Notes: generated by a model from the letters alone, not told the origin. A stretch of DNA of 64,000 bases from Draconibacterium aestuarii (GCA_026671195.1 JAPOHD010000015.1:109774-173773), one strand, 5' to 3'; positions 44,913 to 54,583 are shown, counted from the stretch's first letter. Made by a program: numbers and translations.

Positions 44913-47390
44913 TTATTTATTATTGCTTGTTTCATTTTGTAACGTTATTAGAATGTAACTTGCCAATTGTGTGATTTGTTTTTCAGAAAACTGAGCTTTG
45001 TATGGAATCATTCCTTTTGCAACATTACCTTCAGAAATGGAATGAATGACCTGTTCGGGTTTATTCCCATTAATCCATTCATTGTCAACTAAACTTGGAA
45101 ACGTAGCAATGCCCTTTCCGTCAGCTCCGTGGCACACAACACAAGTGCTTGTAAAAAGTTTTTCACCTGCATCAAGATCTGCTTTATTATTTAAGAGCTT
45201 TGCTTCTTTTTGTTCGCTTGCTTCCACCGATTCGGCATGCATAGCAACTTCTTTTGGTTCAACAACTCCCGAAATATCTTTACCTAATTTGTGCATGTAG
45301 GCAATCATTGCCACCATTTGTTTTTGTGGTTCAATATCAATTCCCGAGGCCTTTAAATCATCAGAAATCTGCTGGGCCTGTTCCATTAAATCATCAACAG
45401 CTTTTTCAGCATAACCTTCGGGATACGGAACTCCCAGTGTTTGCATGGCTTTAATTTTTTTCGGTGTTTGATCGAGTTTAATATTTTTTACGGCCAACCA
45501 GGCATAATTCGGCATAATGGATTCCTGATTCATTTTTTGTGGATCCATGAAGTGGTTGTAGTGCCAGGCGGCATTTTTATACATGGGGCCGCCAACAACA
45601 CCGGCTCGCGCCAAATCGGGGCCGATTCTCCGCGATCCCCACTGATACGGATGATCGTAAACAAACTCACCGATTTTTGAATACTCGCCATAACGATCGG
45701 TTTCCCATCGGAACGGACGTACAATTTGCGAGTGACAAACATAACATCCTTCAGCAATGTACAAATCGCGTCCTTCCAGTTCTAGAGGTGTGTATGGTTT
45801 TACCGATTCAATGGTTGGCACATTCGATTTAATAAAAATCATTGGAATAATTTCAACCGCTCCTCCAATTGCAAGTGCAACAAAGGCCAAAATTGAAAAA
45901 CGAACTGCCCTTCTTTCCAACCAGCGGTGAATGGTTTCTGTGGCAGGATTCCGTTTGCCTGCTAAAACCAATGCCGGAGCCTCTGCTACTTCATTATCAA
46001 TAAAACTTCCAGAAGCCATTGTTTTTGCAAGGTTAAATACCATGATTAAAAATCCACCAAGGAAAAGTATTCCACTAAATACCCTAACCGCATACATTGG
46101 AACAATTTGAGTCAGAGTTTCAAGGAAATTTGGATATTGAAGGAAACCTTCATCGGTATAATCTCTCCACATTAACCATTGTGTAACAGCTGCCCAATAC
46201 AACGGAATGGCGTAGATTAGAATGGCAAGTGTTGACATCCAAAAATGCGTGTTGGCCAATTTCTCGGAATACAATTTCGATTTAAACAACTTTGGAACCA
46301 ACCAGTACAACATCCCGAATACGATACCTCCGTTCCAGCCCATTCCTCCAATGTGAACGTGGGCGATGGTCCAGTCGGTGAAGTGTGTAATTTGGTTGAC
46401 CGATTTTAACGACATCATTGGTCCTTCGAAAGTTGACATTCCATATGCAGTAACGGCAACAACCAGGAATTTAAGAGCTGCGCTGTCTCGTACCCTGTCC
46501 CAGGCACCACGCAGTGTTAAAAGTCCGTTTATCATTCCACCCCAGCTTGGAGCAATCAGCATGATCGAGAAAGTAACTCCCAGTGCTTGTGCCCACTCAG
46601 GCAATGCCTGGTAAAGTAAGTGGTGTGGCCCGGCCCACATGTACAAGAAAATTAGTGACCAAAAGTGAATGATCGATAATTTGTAGGAATATATTGGGCG
46701 GTTTGCAGCTTTGGGAAGATAGTAGTACATCAATCCTAAAAATGGTGTGGTAAGGAAAAATGCAACTGCATTGTGCCCGTACCACCATTGTACCACTGCA
46801 TCTTGCGCACCGGCGTATATCGAGTAACTTTTAAACAGTGAAATAGGTAATTCAAATGAATTTACCACGTGCAAAATAGCCACACCCAGAAAGGTGGCCA
46901 GATACCACCAAATAGCTGCATAAATATGTTGCACGCGACGAACGGTCAAAGTTCCAATCATGTTCCATCCAAAAGCAACCCAAACCAGTGTAATTAAAAT
47001 ATCGATGGGCCATTCCAGTTCGGCATATTCTTTACCTGTTGTAAAACCGGCCAAAAGCGATACGGCAGCCAATACGATTATGGTTTGCCAGCCCCAAAAA
47101 TGGAAAGCACTTAATTTGTCGCTGAACATTCGGGTTTTAAGCAGTTTTTGCATCGAATAGTAAACACCGGCAAAAATGGCATTTCCAACAAACGCAAAAA
47201 TAATCGCGTTGGTATGCACAGGTCTTACCCTACCAAAAGTAGTATATTCCAGTCCAAAGTTGAATACCGGAAAGGCCAATTGCAAGGCAGCAACTACTCC
47301 TACCAGAATTCCAACAACACCCCATGTAAGTGTAGCCAGAATAAATAGTTTAACTATTTTGTTGTCGTAATTAAATTTTTGATTTTCCAT
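44913..47390 (-). CDS. ccoNO: Fused cbb3 oxidase subunits I and II (CcoN-CcoO) with an additional C-terminal haem c domain
   Basis: This 825-aa protein joins the catalytic and cytochrome c subunits. Residues about 1-480 form the twelve-helix CcoN, with haem and CuB histidines in WWYGHNAV, GPHHLLYQ and HVHIGGMGW. About residue 490 starts CcoO, with its anchor helix and the haem motif CYVCHSQIVRPF, followed by WGSRRIGPDLAR. A further domain from about residue 735 has CVVCHGADGKG and resembles the C-terminal domain of CcoP. CcoNO fusion is known in Bacteroidota; the third c domain is less ordinary. It would reduce oxygen at low concentrations. Confidence 0.94.
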   Translation of the reverse strand: MENQKFNYDNKIVKLFILATLTWGVVGILVGVVAALQLAFPVFNFGLEYTTFGRVRPVHTNAIIFAFVGNAIFAGVYYSMQKLLKTRMFSDKLSAFHFWGWQTIIVLAAVSLLAGFTTGKEYAELEWPIDILITLVWVAFGWNMIGTLTVRRVQHIYAAIWWYLATFLGVAILHVVNSFELPISLFKSYSIYAGAQDAVVQWWYGHNAVAFFLTTPFLGLMYYYLPKAANRPIYSYKLSIIHFWSLIFLYMWAGPHHLLYQALPEWAQALGVTFSIMLIAPSWGGMINGLLTLRGAWDRVRDSAALKFLVVAVTAYGMSTFEGPMMSLKSVNQITHFTDWTIAHVHIGGMGWNGGIVFGMLYWLVPKLFKSKLYSEKLANTHFWMSTLAILIYAIPLYWAAVTQWLMWRDYTDEGFLQYPNFLETLTQIVPMYAVRVFSGILFLGGFLIMVFNLAKTMASGSFIDNEVAEAPALVLAGKRNPATETIHRWLERRAVRFSILAFVALAIGGAVEIIPMIFIKSNVPTIESVKPYTPLELEGRDLYIAEGCYVCHSQIVRPFRWETDRYGEYSKIGEFVYDHPYQWGSRRIGPDLARAGVVGGPMYKNAAWHYNHFMDPQKMNQESIMPNYAWLAVKNIKLDQTPKKIKAMQTLGVPYPEGYAEKAVDDLMEQAQQISDDLKASGIDIEPQKQMVAMIAYMHKLGKDISGVVEPKEVAMHAESVEASEQKEAKLLNNKADLDAGEKLFTSTCVVCHGADGKGIATFPSLVDNEWINGNKPEQVIHSISEGNVAKGMIPYKAQFSEKQITQLASYILITLQNETSNNK

Positions 47391-47401
47391 AAGTTGGATA
47401 A

Positions 47402-47596
47402 TTATGTCGTTTGTTTTTGTTCGTCTTGTTCTTCTTCCTTTGTTTCCGTTTCGGTAGATTCATCGTCGAAAAGTATACGCATCGATGGAGTTTCGTTGTC
47501 GTCGAATTGCCCGGTACGAACTGCCCAGATAAAGGCTGCCAAAAAAATGAGCGCAGCAAATAAACTTACTCCTATCAACAGGTAAAAAATATTCAT
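47402..47596 (-). CDS. ccoS: cbb3 oxidase assembly protein CcoS
   Basis: This 64-aa protein opens MNIFYLLIGVSLFAALIF and continues FIWAVRTGQFDDNETPSMRI, the typical CcoS motif, then an acidic/Glu-rich tail. CcoS is needed for insertion of haem and copper into CcoN. It lies between the cytochrome c gene and ccoNO with only 1 and 11 bp spacing, so it is in the same transcript. Confidence 0.9.
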   Translation of the reverse strand: MNIFYLLIGVSLFAALIFLAAFIWAVRTGQFDDNETPSMRILFDDESTETETKEEEQDEQKQTT

Positions 47597-47597
47597 T

Positions 47598-48482
47598 TTA
47601 TTCTTGTTGCTTTCCTACACGCCAGATTTTAAAGATTTGAAAAACTACATAGGCAATGGCCAGCCAGGCTCCTCCAACTGCTCCTAAATAAGAAAGCAGC
47701 AACCAGGTTTGAACATTTTCGTTGGTTGACCAAAGCACCTCTTTTTTTATCAGTTTTGGTACTTGTTTGGGTTGTCCAACTTTCGCGGCGTCAAGAATAA
47801 CAGGATCGGTAACAAAACCTTCGCCCAGGCTTACAACCACATTTACCAAACCTTGCTCGTCGCCAATTAAATCTTTCGGAATGGCATACTCTGCCCGTCC
47901 TTCAGCATTGGTTAAAACTTCTCCGATTGGCAGGTTGCCAAATGCTTTTTTAGCACTAATTGAAACCGAAGCATTTGCCAGAACAAGGAATTTGCCATCG
48001 TTTCCTTCAACCTCAGCAAAAACTTCTACCTTTTTTTCAGTTTCATTTACCGAAGCCAAAAGTTTGGCCTTTTGGGGTGGAGCTTCCACCAAAACCGGTT
48101 CATTGGCGGGATTGTAATTCCTTATGTAATTAACCAAACGCCAGCGATCGTCTTCCGAAATCGTACTTCCAAATTGCGGCATCCCGCCACGTCCGTTCGT
48201 AATTTTATAAAAGAGTTCGCCTTCGGTATTGGCTTGCATTATATCCGAAGTGACATCAGGCGGAGGTGGCACCAATGGCAAACCGTTATTTTTCCCGGCA
48301 TCGCCGTGGCACGATTTACAATTGGTAAGATAAAGGTCTTTCCCTTTTTTTACATTCGACAGATTATATTCTGTTGGATTTTTAAGCGTTTTCTGGTCTT
48401 CCGGAACCAGCCATTCCTGACCCATTCCCTGTTGTGCGATAAACAGGATTGCTACAAATATCAGATTGATTTTCTTAATCAT
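47598..48482 (-). CDS. Membrane-anchored mono-haem cytochrome c of an NrfD module
   Basis: This 294-aa protein has a signal peptide (about 1-21), one cytochrome c domain with CKSCHGDAGKNNG (near C55) and Met ligand in GGMPQFG. A beta-rich region (about 140-240) of Ig-like type follows, then a C-terminal membrane helix (LLLSYLGAVGGAWLAIAYVV). It sits between the NrfD protein and ccoS. I infer that it carries electrons from the NrfD/FeS pair to the cbb3 oxidase, like ActE or ActA in Alternative Complex III. The Ig-like middle domain is not standard for ActE. Confidence 0.85.
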   Translation of the reverse strand: MIKKINLIFVAILFIAQQGMGQEWLVPEDQKTLKNPTEYNLSNVKKGKDLYLTNCKSCHGDAGKNNGLPLVPPPPDVTSDIMQANTEGELFYKITNGRGGMPQFGSTISEDDRWRLVNYIRNYNPANEPVLVEAPPQKAKLLASVNETEKKVEVFAEVEGNDGKFLVLANASVSISAKKAFGNLPIGEVLTNAEGRAEYAIPKDLIGDEQGLVNVVVSLGEGFVTDPVILDAAKVGQPKQVPKLIKKEVLWSTNENVQTWLLLSYLGAVGGAWLAIAYVVFQIFKIWRVGKQQE

Positions 48483-48488
48483 TTTGAA

Positions 48489-49847
48489 TTAGTTTTTAGG
48501 TTCAGAAATAATTTCTTTTTCAATCCCTTTGTCTTCTGCATATTCCCAAATTGTAATTACCGGAAACATTTTAGCAAGAACAGTAATTATCAGCAGCGCT
48601 GCCATAAAAGAGAACAGGGTAATCATCACCTCAATACTTGTTGGCGAGTAGTGTTTAAAATGATCGGGTACGTTTTGTACCGGTAAAAACGGGTGTTCCA
48701 AAGTTGGAATAACAATAATATAGCGTTTCACCCACGATGCAATCAAAACAAATACAGAAATAATTGTGAGAGGAAGCGGTTTCCTGAAATATTTGCAAAG
48801 CATCAAAAGTATAGGAAGAATAAGACCGAACGTTTGTGCCAGCCAGAACATAACCGAAAAGTTTCCGGTAAACAGGTTGCGAAGGTGAATACCTTCGGCG
48901 GTTTTCATTTTATAAGCAGGAACCAAAAATTCATTGATATTGAAATAAAGGTAAACCAAACAAACAAAAACGAGGAGTTTTCCCATGTAGTCAAAATGGA
49001 GGTCTTCAAAATAGTCTTTTAAATTGTAGCGCTGGCGGTAAGCATACATAACAATTACCACAGCAGCTGCTCCTGCAACAAATGCCCCTGCCACAAAGTA
49101 AGGCCCTAAAATAGTTGTATCCCAACCCGAACGTAAAGTAGCAGCAAACAACCACGATGTTACGGTATGAATAGATAAACCAACCGGCAATATCAATAAC
49201 ATTAATATACGCATGGCATGGTAAACCAACTTGTACTGTTCTGCACTTCCTTTCCAACCTAGTGCCAGCAGTGTATAAACTTTCATTTTCCACTTCGGAA
49301 TATCATCGGTGCCTTTGTCTCGTAGCAAAGCCAAATCAGGAATGAGCGGAATGTAAAAAAGCAATATAGAAATGGTTAGGTAGGTGGTGACAACAGTAAC
49401 ATCCCAAAGAATTGGCGAAGCAAAACGTCCGTGGATAAATACGTTGAGAAGCCTGTCGGGGCGCCCCATATCCATAACTATAATTATACCAGCCAATGCA
49501 ACTGCTGCAATTGCAACCTGTTCGGCTACCCTGGAAATAGGTTTAGCCCAGTTAATTTTCAGGAGGTGCAAAGCCGAACTTAACAGAAACCCAATGAGGC
49601 TAACTGCCACAAAAAATACAAAGTTGGCAATGTACATCCCCCACGAAACGTAATCGCGCATGCCGGTAACTCCAAGGCCGTCGCGAATCTGGATAAACCA
49701 GCCCCACAAACCAACCGCTGCAAACATGATTAAAAAGAAATACCAAAAGTTGGTTAATTCGTCACGTTTTACAATCGATCGCGTAAGGTCGAAGGTGATT
49801 TTATCTAATAACTTCCGGGATTCTTCCGGTGATTTTGATTTCTCCAT
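48489..49847 (-). CDS. NrfD-family ten-helix quinone-binding membrane protein (ActC-like)
   Basis: This 452-aa protein is larger than PsrC-type anchors (about 310 aa) and has about ten helices, close to ActC/ActF of Alternative Complex III. NrfD-type segments visible include DGLGVTGMRDYVSWGMYIAN in the first third and MAFxG-like YFVAGAFVAGAAAVV later. It probably oxidises menaquinol and passes electrons to the FeS protein encoded upstream. Six bp separate it from the cytochrome c gene. Confidence 0.88.
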   Translation of the reverse strand: MEKSKSPEESRKLLDKITFDLTRSIVKRDELTNFWYFFLIMFAAVGLWGWFIQIRDGLGVTGMRDYVSWGMYIANFVFFVAVSLIGFLLSSALHLLKINWAKPISRVAEQVAIAAVALAGIIIVMDMGRPDRLLNVFIHGRFASPILWDVTVVTTYLTISILLFYIPLIPDLALLRDKGTDDIPKWKMKVYTLLALGWKGSAEQYKLVYHAMRILMLLILPVGLSIHTVTSWLFAATLRSGWDTTILGPYFVAGAFVAGAAAVVIVMYAYRQRYNLKDYFEDLHFDYMGKLLVFVCLVYLYFNINEFLVPAYKMKTAEGIHLRNLFTGNFSVMFWLAQTFGLILPILLMLCKYFRKPLPLTIISVFVLIASWVKRYIIVIPTLEHPFLPVQNVPDHFKHYSPTSIEVMITLFSFMAALLIITVLAKMFPVITIWEYAEDKGIEKEIISEPKN

Positions 49848-49865
49848 CGTTTAGAATTTAGTCAG

Positions 49866-50780
49866 TTATGAATGATGATCTTCTATTTCGCCTTGAAACG
49901 GGAATGCCCGGTCTTTTGGTGGCAGGTAATAAACCCGTGGTTTTGTTCCGAGTTCTTCCATTAATGTATAAGCTGCATTTTCTTTAATTAACTTGCTGAA
50001 GCTTGTGGTTTCTTTTGTGGTTCCGTTGGTTACGGCGTTTTCGTTGCGGTCGCCAAACCAATAAACTCCGTTCGGACAAGACGAAACGCAGGTGGGTAGT
50101 TTCCCGTCACGCAAACGGTCGGCACTAAACAAACATTTCGAAATGGTTCCTTTCTTTTGCGGAACATTGGCTTCGATGTTATAAGTTACACCTTCATATT
50201 TTTCGGCATCGCGTGGTTCGAACCAGTTAAATACCCTTGCCGAATACGGACAGGCAGCAATACAAAAACGGCATCCAATACAGCGTTCATTGTCGATTAA
50301 AACAATACCATCTTCGCGTTTGAAAGTAGCATTAACCGGACAAACTTTTGTGCAGGGAGGATTGTCGCAATGCTGGCATGGTTTGGGCATATAATAAGGA
50401 GCCGTATGTTCTGCGTCCTGCATTTGTAACACGTTAATGTGGTGTTGTTCGGGACGCAGCTGATGATGGTTTTGGCAACCTTTCATACATTCGCGTGCAT
50501 TCCTGCATTTAGAAAGATCAATTACCATCACCCAACTTCTTCCAGGCAAACCTTTTCGCCCTCTTTTCTGATTCTCCGTAAGGCTCGGCATATCAGCCGG
50601 TTTAAGCTGTTCTTTATCAACTTCAACCAATTCTCCACTTGAAGTTAACAAGCGAATTTTATCACCAGATGTAGTCTGAACTTTGCTGCACGAACTTAAA
50701 AAACTCGAACCTCCTACTACCCCGGCGGCACCAATCGAACCAAGGGTTTTCATGAAGTTTCTACGCGATTTCTTTTCCAT
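49866..50780 (-). CDS. Tat-exported FeS lipoprotein, DmsB/ActB-like, with altered cluster motifs
   Basis: This 304-aa protein begins SRRNFMK with a hydrophobic run ending LSSC at about residue 31, so it is likely a Tat-exported lipoprotein. Four cluster motifs can be placed. The second (CQHCDNPPCTKVCP) and third (CIGCRFCIAACP) are complete. The first reads CRNARECMKGC and the fourth CLFS...CVSSCP; each has three cysteines where relatives have four. Two clusters may thus be [3Fe-4S] or absent. No molybdenum subunit is encoded near it, unlike PsrB at 4351. It heads the operon and would receive electrons from the NrfD protein. Confidence 0.88.
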   Translation of the reverse strand: MEKKSRRNFMKTLGSIGAAGVVGGSSFLSSCSKVQTTSGDKIRLLTSSGELVEVDKEQLKPADMPSLTENQKRGRKGLPGRSWVMVIDLSKCRNARECMKGCQNHHQLRPEQHHINVLQMQDAEHTAPYYMPKPCQHCDNPPCTKVCPVNATFKREDGIVLIDNERCIGCRFCIAACPYSARVFNWFEPRDAEKYEGVTYNIEANVPQKKGTISKCLFSADRLRDGKLPTCVSSCPNGVYWFGDRNENAVTNGTTKETTSFSKLIKENAAYTLMEELGTKPRVYYLPPKDRAFPFQGEIEDHHS

Positions 50781-51490
50781 AAACAGACATTTTAAAATGA
50801 TCCGGGCATGTTAATTACCACCCTGATTCAACTAAATTTAGTTTCTAAAACACACGAATTTATAAAATTAGCGTGAAGCCACAAATTCTGAAAAGTGACG
50901 TTGTAATAAAAGACAAAAAAGCCTTTGAAAATTAATAATGAGGAAGTTAGGATTGGTAGAGTTTCGGGCTAATATTTTTTAAAAGATAAAATATTGATAT
51001 GAGCCAACATAGGTTTTAATCGCAATTATTTTTAAAAAATTGAATGAACAAATCCATTTTAACAATGTTGTTAATTGGTTTTCTAAAAAAAGTATTGTGT
51101 TGGATGTTTCTGAAAAAGGGAGCAAATAATGTGTTGTAAAACATATTTAAAATATTTCAGGTCTTTTAAACCATTCCCGAAAATACGAATTAAAATAAGA
51201 ATATACATGTTTAAGGTATAAGAATTGCTCGACTTTTATTTTAATGATATTGAGCAGATGTTAGAAACAAAAAAAGGAAAGAGAAATAAGGATATCTAAA
51301 ATCCTCAGAAAGAATCGTTTTACATAAACATTCAGGACTTTTTACGGTTTAATTGATAAAAAAAGAATAGTGGATTTCTGTTTTGGATGTTGTTTAAAAA
51401 CAAATTGCATTTTAAAACGTAGCATTCATTTATAAAACAAAAAAACTATTTGCTTTTTAACTGATAAACCGTTTCTGATAACTAAATTGA
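50781..51490. other. 710-bp AT-rich intergenic region between divergent oxidase operons
   Basis: This is the longest gene-free stretch within the oxidase region and must carry the promoters for both the cbb3 (minus) and caa3 (plus) operons. I did not find a convincing TTTG-N19-TAnnTTTG pair or an FNR/CRP-type palindrome by eye. A-rich and T-rich tracts dominate, and no open frame has coding character. Confidence 0.4.
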
Positions 51491-52309
51491 ATGAATACAA
51501 GCAAGTATTTCAAAAGTATTTTCCTCGCTTTGGCATTTGGAATTATCTCAACAGTATTGTTTGCTCAGGCTGTAATAAATCCGGCAGCTAGCGATGATGA
51601 TGTTGAAATAGGTATTGTAGAGCACCTCGATATGTATTTGCCCAACGATGTTTTATTAATTAACGAACAGGGTGAACAGGTTAATCTAACTCAGATTATT
51701 GATAAACCAACGATAATTAATTTTGTGTACTTCCGCTGTCCCGGAATATGTAGCCCGCTGATGGAAGCTGTTGCAGGTGTAATGGATAAATCGGATTTGG
51801 TGCCGGGTGAAGATTACCAGGTATTAACCATTAGTTTCGATCCGAGTGAAACGATTGATTTGGGCATCAGGAAAAAAACAAATTATCTGAATCTGATGAA
51901 TAATCCGGATAAAATTGAAGCTGCCAAAACCGGATGGCTCTTTTTTGTATCGGACAGTGCCAGCATAATAAAGGCCACAAATGCTACCGGGTTTAAATAC
52001 AAACGAACCGGAAACGACTTTTTACATGCGGCATCGTTAACGGTTACCAGTCCCGATGCCAAAATTACAAGGTATTTAAATGGCATGTATTTTTTGCCTT
52101 TCGAATGGAAAATGGCCATTGTAGAAGCTTCGAAAGGGCAGTCGGGGCCAACACTAAATAAAGTTTTACGATTTTGTTATTCGTACGACCCGGTTGGGCA
52201 AACGTATGTATTAAATATTACAAAGGTGAGCGCAACACTAATCATGTTTTTTGCGCTGGTATTATTACTGTTTATGGTATTTAAACCTAAACGAAGAAAG
52301 ACAATTTAA
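51491..52309 (+). CDS. SCO1/SenC-family copper chaperone
   Basis: This 272-aa protein has an N-terminal signal or anchor (about 8-25) and a thioredoxin-like domain with copper-binding CPGIC in YFRCPGICSPLM. The later histidine lies in FLHAASLTV. A C-terminal membrane helix is present (LIMFFALVLLLFMVF). SCO proteins load the CuA site of subunit II. It is the first gene of the caa3 operon, 10 bp before coxA. Confidence 0.9.
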   Translation: MNTSKYFKSIFLALAFGIISTVLFAQAVINPAASDDDVEIGIVEHLDMYLPNDVLLINEQGEQVNLTQIIDKPTIINFVYFRCPGICSPLMEAVAGVMDKSDLVPGEDYQVLTISFDPSETIDLGIRKKTNYLNLMNNPDKIEAAKTGWLFFVSDSASIIKATNATGFKYKRTGNDFLHAASLTVTSPDAKITRYLNGMYFLPFEWKMAIVEASKGQSGPTLNKVLRFCYSYDPVGQTYVLNITKVSATLIMFFALVLLLFMVFKPKRRKTI

Positions 52310-52319
52310 ACTGAACTTT

Positions 52320-53933
52320 ATGCATACAACAAGTGCTGTAAACGGAGCAAACTATTTAGCCTACCAGGGAAAATACAAAGGTTTGCTCGGATGGATTTTG
52401 TCAACAGACCATAAACGAATTGGTCTTCTTTATTTGTACTCCATTGCAACCATGTTCTCCATTGGCGTTTTGCTGGGGCTTGCCATGAAATTTGAATTGT
52501 TGGCACCCGGGAAAACAATTATGGATGCGCAAACCTACAACGCAACATTTACGGTTCACGGAGTAATTATGATTTTTATGGTGGTGGTACCCGGTCTTCC
52601 GGCGGTTTTTGGAAACCTGATGATGCCCATAATGATTGGTGCAAAAGATGTGGCCTTTCCAAAGTTAAACTTATTGTCGTGGTATCTTTATGTAGCCGGT
52701 GTTGTACTGGTTATTAGTGCACTTATTTTTGGAAACGGAACACCTGACACCGGATGGACATTTTATGCGCCCTATAGTTTTAAAACGGGTACAAATCTGC
52801 TCCCTGCTATTTTTGGGGCGTTTGTTCTGGGCTTCTCATCCATCTTAACCGGATTAAACTTTTTGGTTACCATTCATCGTTTGCGTTGCCCGGGAATGAA
52901 ATGGACAAAACTTCCCTTGTTTGTTTGGACACTTTACGGAACAGCCTGGATACAGTTACTTGCTACACCTGTTGTAGGAATTACGCTGGTATTGGTGGCT
53001 CTTGAACGGCTTTTCGGAGTTGGAATCTTTGATCCGGCACTTGGCGGCGATCCGATTTTATACCAGCATTTGTTCTGGATTTACTCGCACCCGGCAGTTT
53101 ACATTATGATTTTACCTGCCATGGGAGCCATTTCTGAAATTATCCCGACCTTTTCGCAGAAGCATATTTTTGGTTACAAAGCAATTATTGCATCTACATT
53201 GTCTATCGCTTTTGTTGGATACCTGGTTTGGGGCCACCATATGTACACTGCCGGAATGAGCGGAACTGCACAATATTATTTTTCCCTGCTCACTTTTATT
53301 GTTGCCATCCCAAGTGCAATTAAAGTATTTAACTGGATATCGACCATGTACAAAGGATCGATAAATATTCAGACGCCCTTTTACTGGGCCGTGTCGTTTA
53401 TTTTTGTTTTTATGGTTGGAGGTTTAAGCGGCCTTGTTTTAGGTGCACTGGCAACCGATATCTATGTTCACGACACTGCCTTTGTTGTAGCCCATTTCCA
53501 TTACATTGTATTTGGAGGAACAGGTTTTGCATTCTTTGCCGCTATGCATTACTGGTTCCCCAAAATATACGGAAGAATGTACGATAAATCGTGGGCGAAT
53601 ATTGGGTGGCTGGTTTTTACAATAGGCTTTTTGGCACTGTATTCACCAATGTTTTATTTGGGAATGATGGGAATGCCACGTCGTTATTACGATTATTTAC
53701 CCGAATTTCATGGGGGTAACATATTAAGTACGTTTGGATCGTGGATTATGGTAACCGGTTTTGTAATTATACTTACCAACCTAATTCGATCAGCAAAAAA
53801 AGGAGAGCCGGCCGAAATGAATCCCTGGAAAAGTAAAACCCTGGAGTGGACAGTTACTTCTCCGCCTCCCGTTTTAAATTTTGAGATAGAACCTGTTCTG
53901 GGAGAAAAAGACGGACCCTACAATTACGAATAA
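52320..53933 (+). CDS. coxA: Cytochrome c oxidase subunit I (haem-copper oxidase, A type)
   Basis: This catalytic subunit starts at the ATG at 52320 (MHTTSAVNGANYL), giving 537 aa. A longer frame from 52251 overlaps the SCO gene. Twelve helices and all key ligands are visible: FTVHGVIMIF, the CuB/tyrosine loop YSHPAVYIMILP, GHHMYTAGM and the haem pair in VAHFHYIVF. A class haem-copper enzymes pump protons and reduce oxygen. It is followed by subunits III, IV and II. Confidence 0.96.
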   Translation: MHTTSAVNGANYLAYQGKYKGLLGWILSTDHKRIGLLYLYSIATMFSIGVLLGLAMKFELLAPGKTIMDAQTYNATFTVHGVIMIFMVVVPGLPAVFGNLMMPIMIGAKDVAFPKLNLLSWYLYVAGVVLVISALIFGNGTPDTGWTFYAPYSFKTGTNLLPAIFGAFVLGFSSILTGLNFLVTIHRLRCPGMKWTKLPLFVWTLYGTAWIQLLATPVVGITLVLVALERLFGVGIFDPALGGDPILYQHLFWIYSHPAVYIMILPAMGAISEIIPTFSQKHIFGYKAIIASTLSIAFVGYLVWGHHMYTAGMSGTAQYYFSLLTFIVAIPSAIKVFNWISTMYKGSINIQTPFYWAVSFIFVFMVGGLSGLVLGALATDIYVHDTAFVVAHFHYIVFGGTGFAFFAAMHYWFPKIYGRMYDKSWANIGWLVFTIGFLALYSPMFYLGMMGMPRRYYDYLPEFHGGNILSTFGSWIMVTGFVIILTNLIRSAKKGEPAEMNPWKSKTLEWTVTSPPPVLNFEIEPVLGEKDGPYNYE

Positions 53934-53945
53934 AAATTGGTTGAT

Positions 53946-54572
53946 ATGGAAGAACATGTACATCATGTAGAACATCCCGACATGTACGATCCCGAATCGT
54001 CGAAAATTGGTATGTGGTTGTTCATTTTTACCGAGCTGCTTTTATTTGGCGGGCTCTTTCTTGTGTATTCGGTTTACCGGTATATGAATCCCGATGCTTT
54101 TCACATGGCTGCAGTGGAGCTGAATACAACCATCGGTGCATTTAATACGGTTATTTTATTAGTAAGTAGTATGACTATTGCCATGTCGACATCGGCTTTG
54201 CAAAAAGGGCAAAAGAACCTGACTATTGGGCTGGTGGTAATTACATTTCTTATTGGAATCGGATTTTTAGTAAACAAGTGGTTTGAGTGGGGAGTAAAAT
54301 TTGATCATGGAATTTGGCCCGGATCGGAGCACATGATTGAAAATATGAGCCAGGGAGAAATACTGTTTTTCGGGTTGTACTTTGTTATGACCGGATTACA
54401 TGCCCTTCACATTATTGTGGGATTGGTAGTCATGGGATTTGCCATTCGTGGAGTAGCCAACGGAAAAGTGAACCCTGACCGTCCGTCGATGCTTGAAAAT
54501 GCCGGATTGTACTGGCACCTTGTCGATTTAATCTGGATTTTCCTTTTCCCCTTATTTTATCTTATCACCTAA
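53946..54572 (+). CDS. coxC: Cytochrome c oxidase subunit III
   Basis: This subunit has 208 aa from the ATG at 53946 (MEEHVHHVEH); an upstream TTG at 53937 is less likely. It has five or six helices with KIGMWLFIFTELLLFGGLFL and the signature HALHIIVG near residue 150, ending with YWHLVDLIWIFLFPLFYLIT. It stabilises proton uptake in subunit I. The histidine-rich N-terminus (HVHHVEH) could bind metal. Confidence 0.93.
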   Translation: MEEHVHHVEHPDMYDPESSKIGMWLFIFTELLLFGGLFLVYSVYRYMNPDAFHMAAVELNTTIGAFNTVILLVSSMTIAMSTSALQKGQKNLTIGLVVITFLIGIGFLVNKWFEWGVKFDHGIWPGSEHMIENMSQGEILFFGLYFVMTGLHALHIIVGLVVMGFAIRGVANGKVNPDRPSMLENAGLYWHLVDLIWIFLFPLFYLIT

Positions 54573-54583
54573 AACGCCTAACT

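Noticed and set aside
50781..51490. FNR-type operator between the cbb3 and caa3 operons
   Set aside because: Half-sites such as TTGAT occur in AT-rich DNA, but I found no paired TTGAT-N4-ATCAA palindrome.
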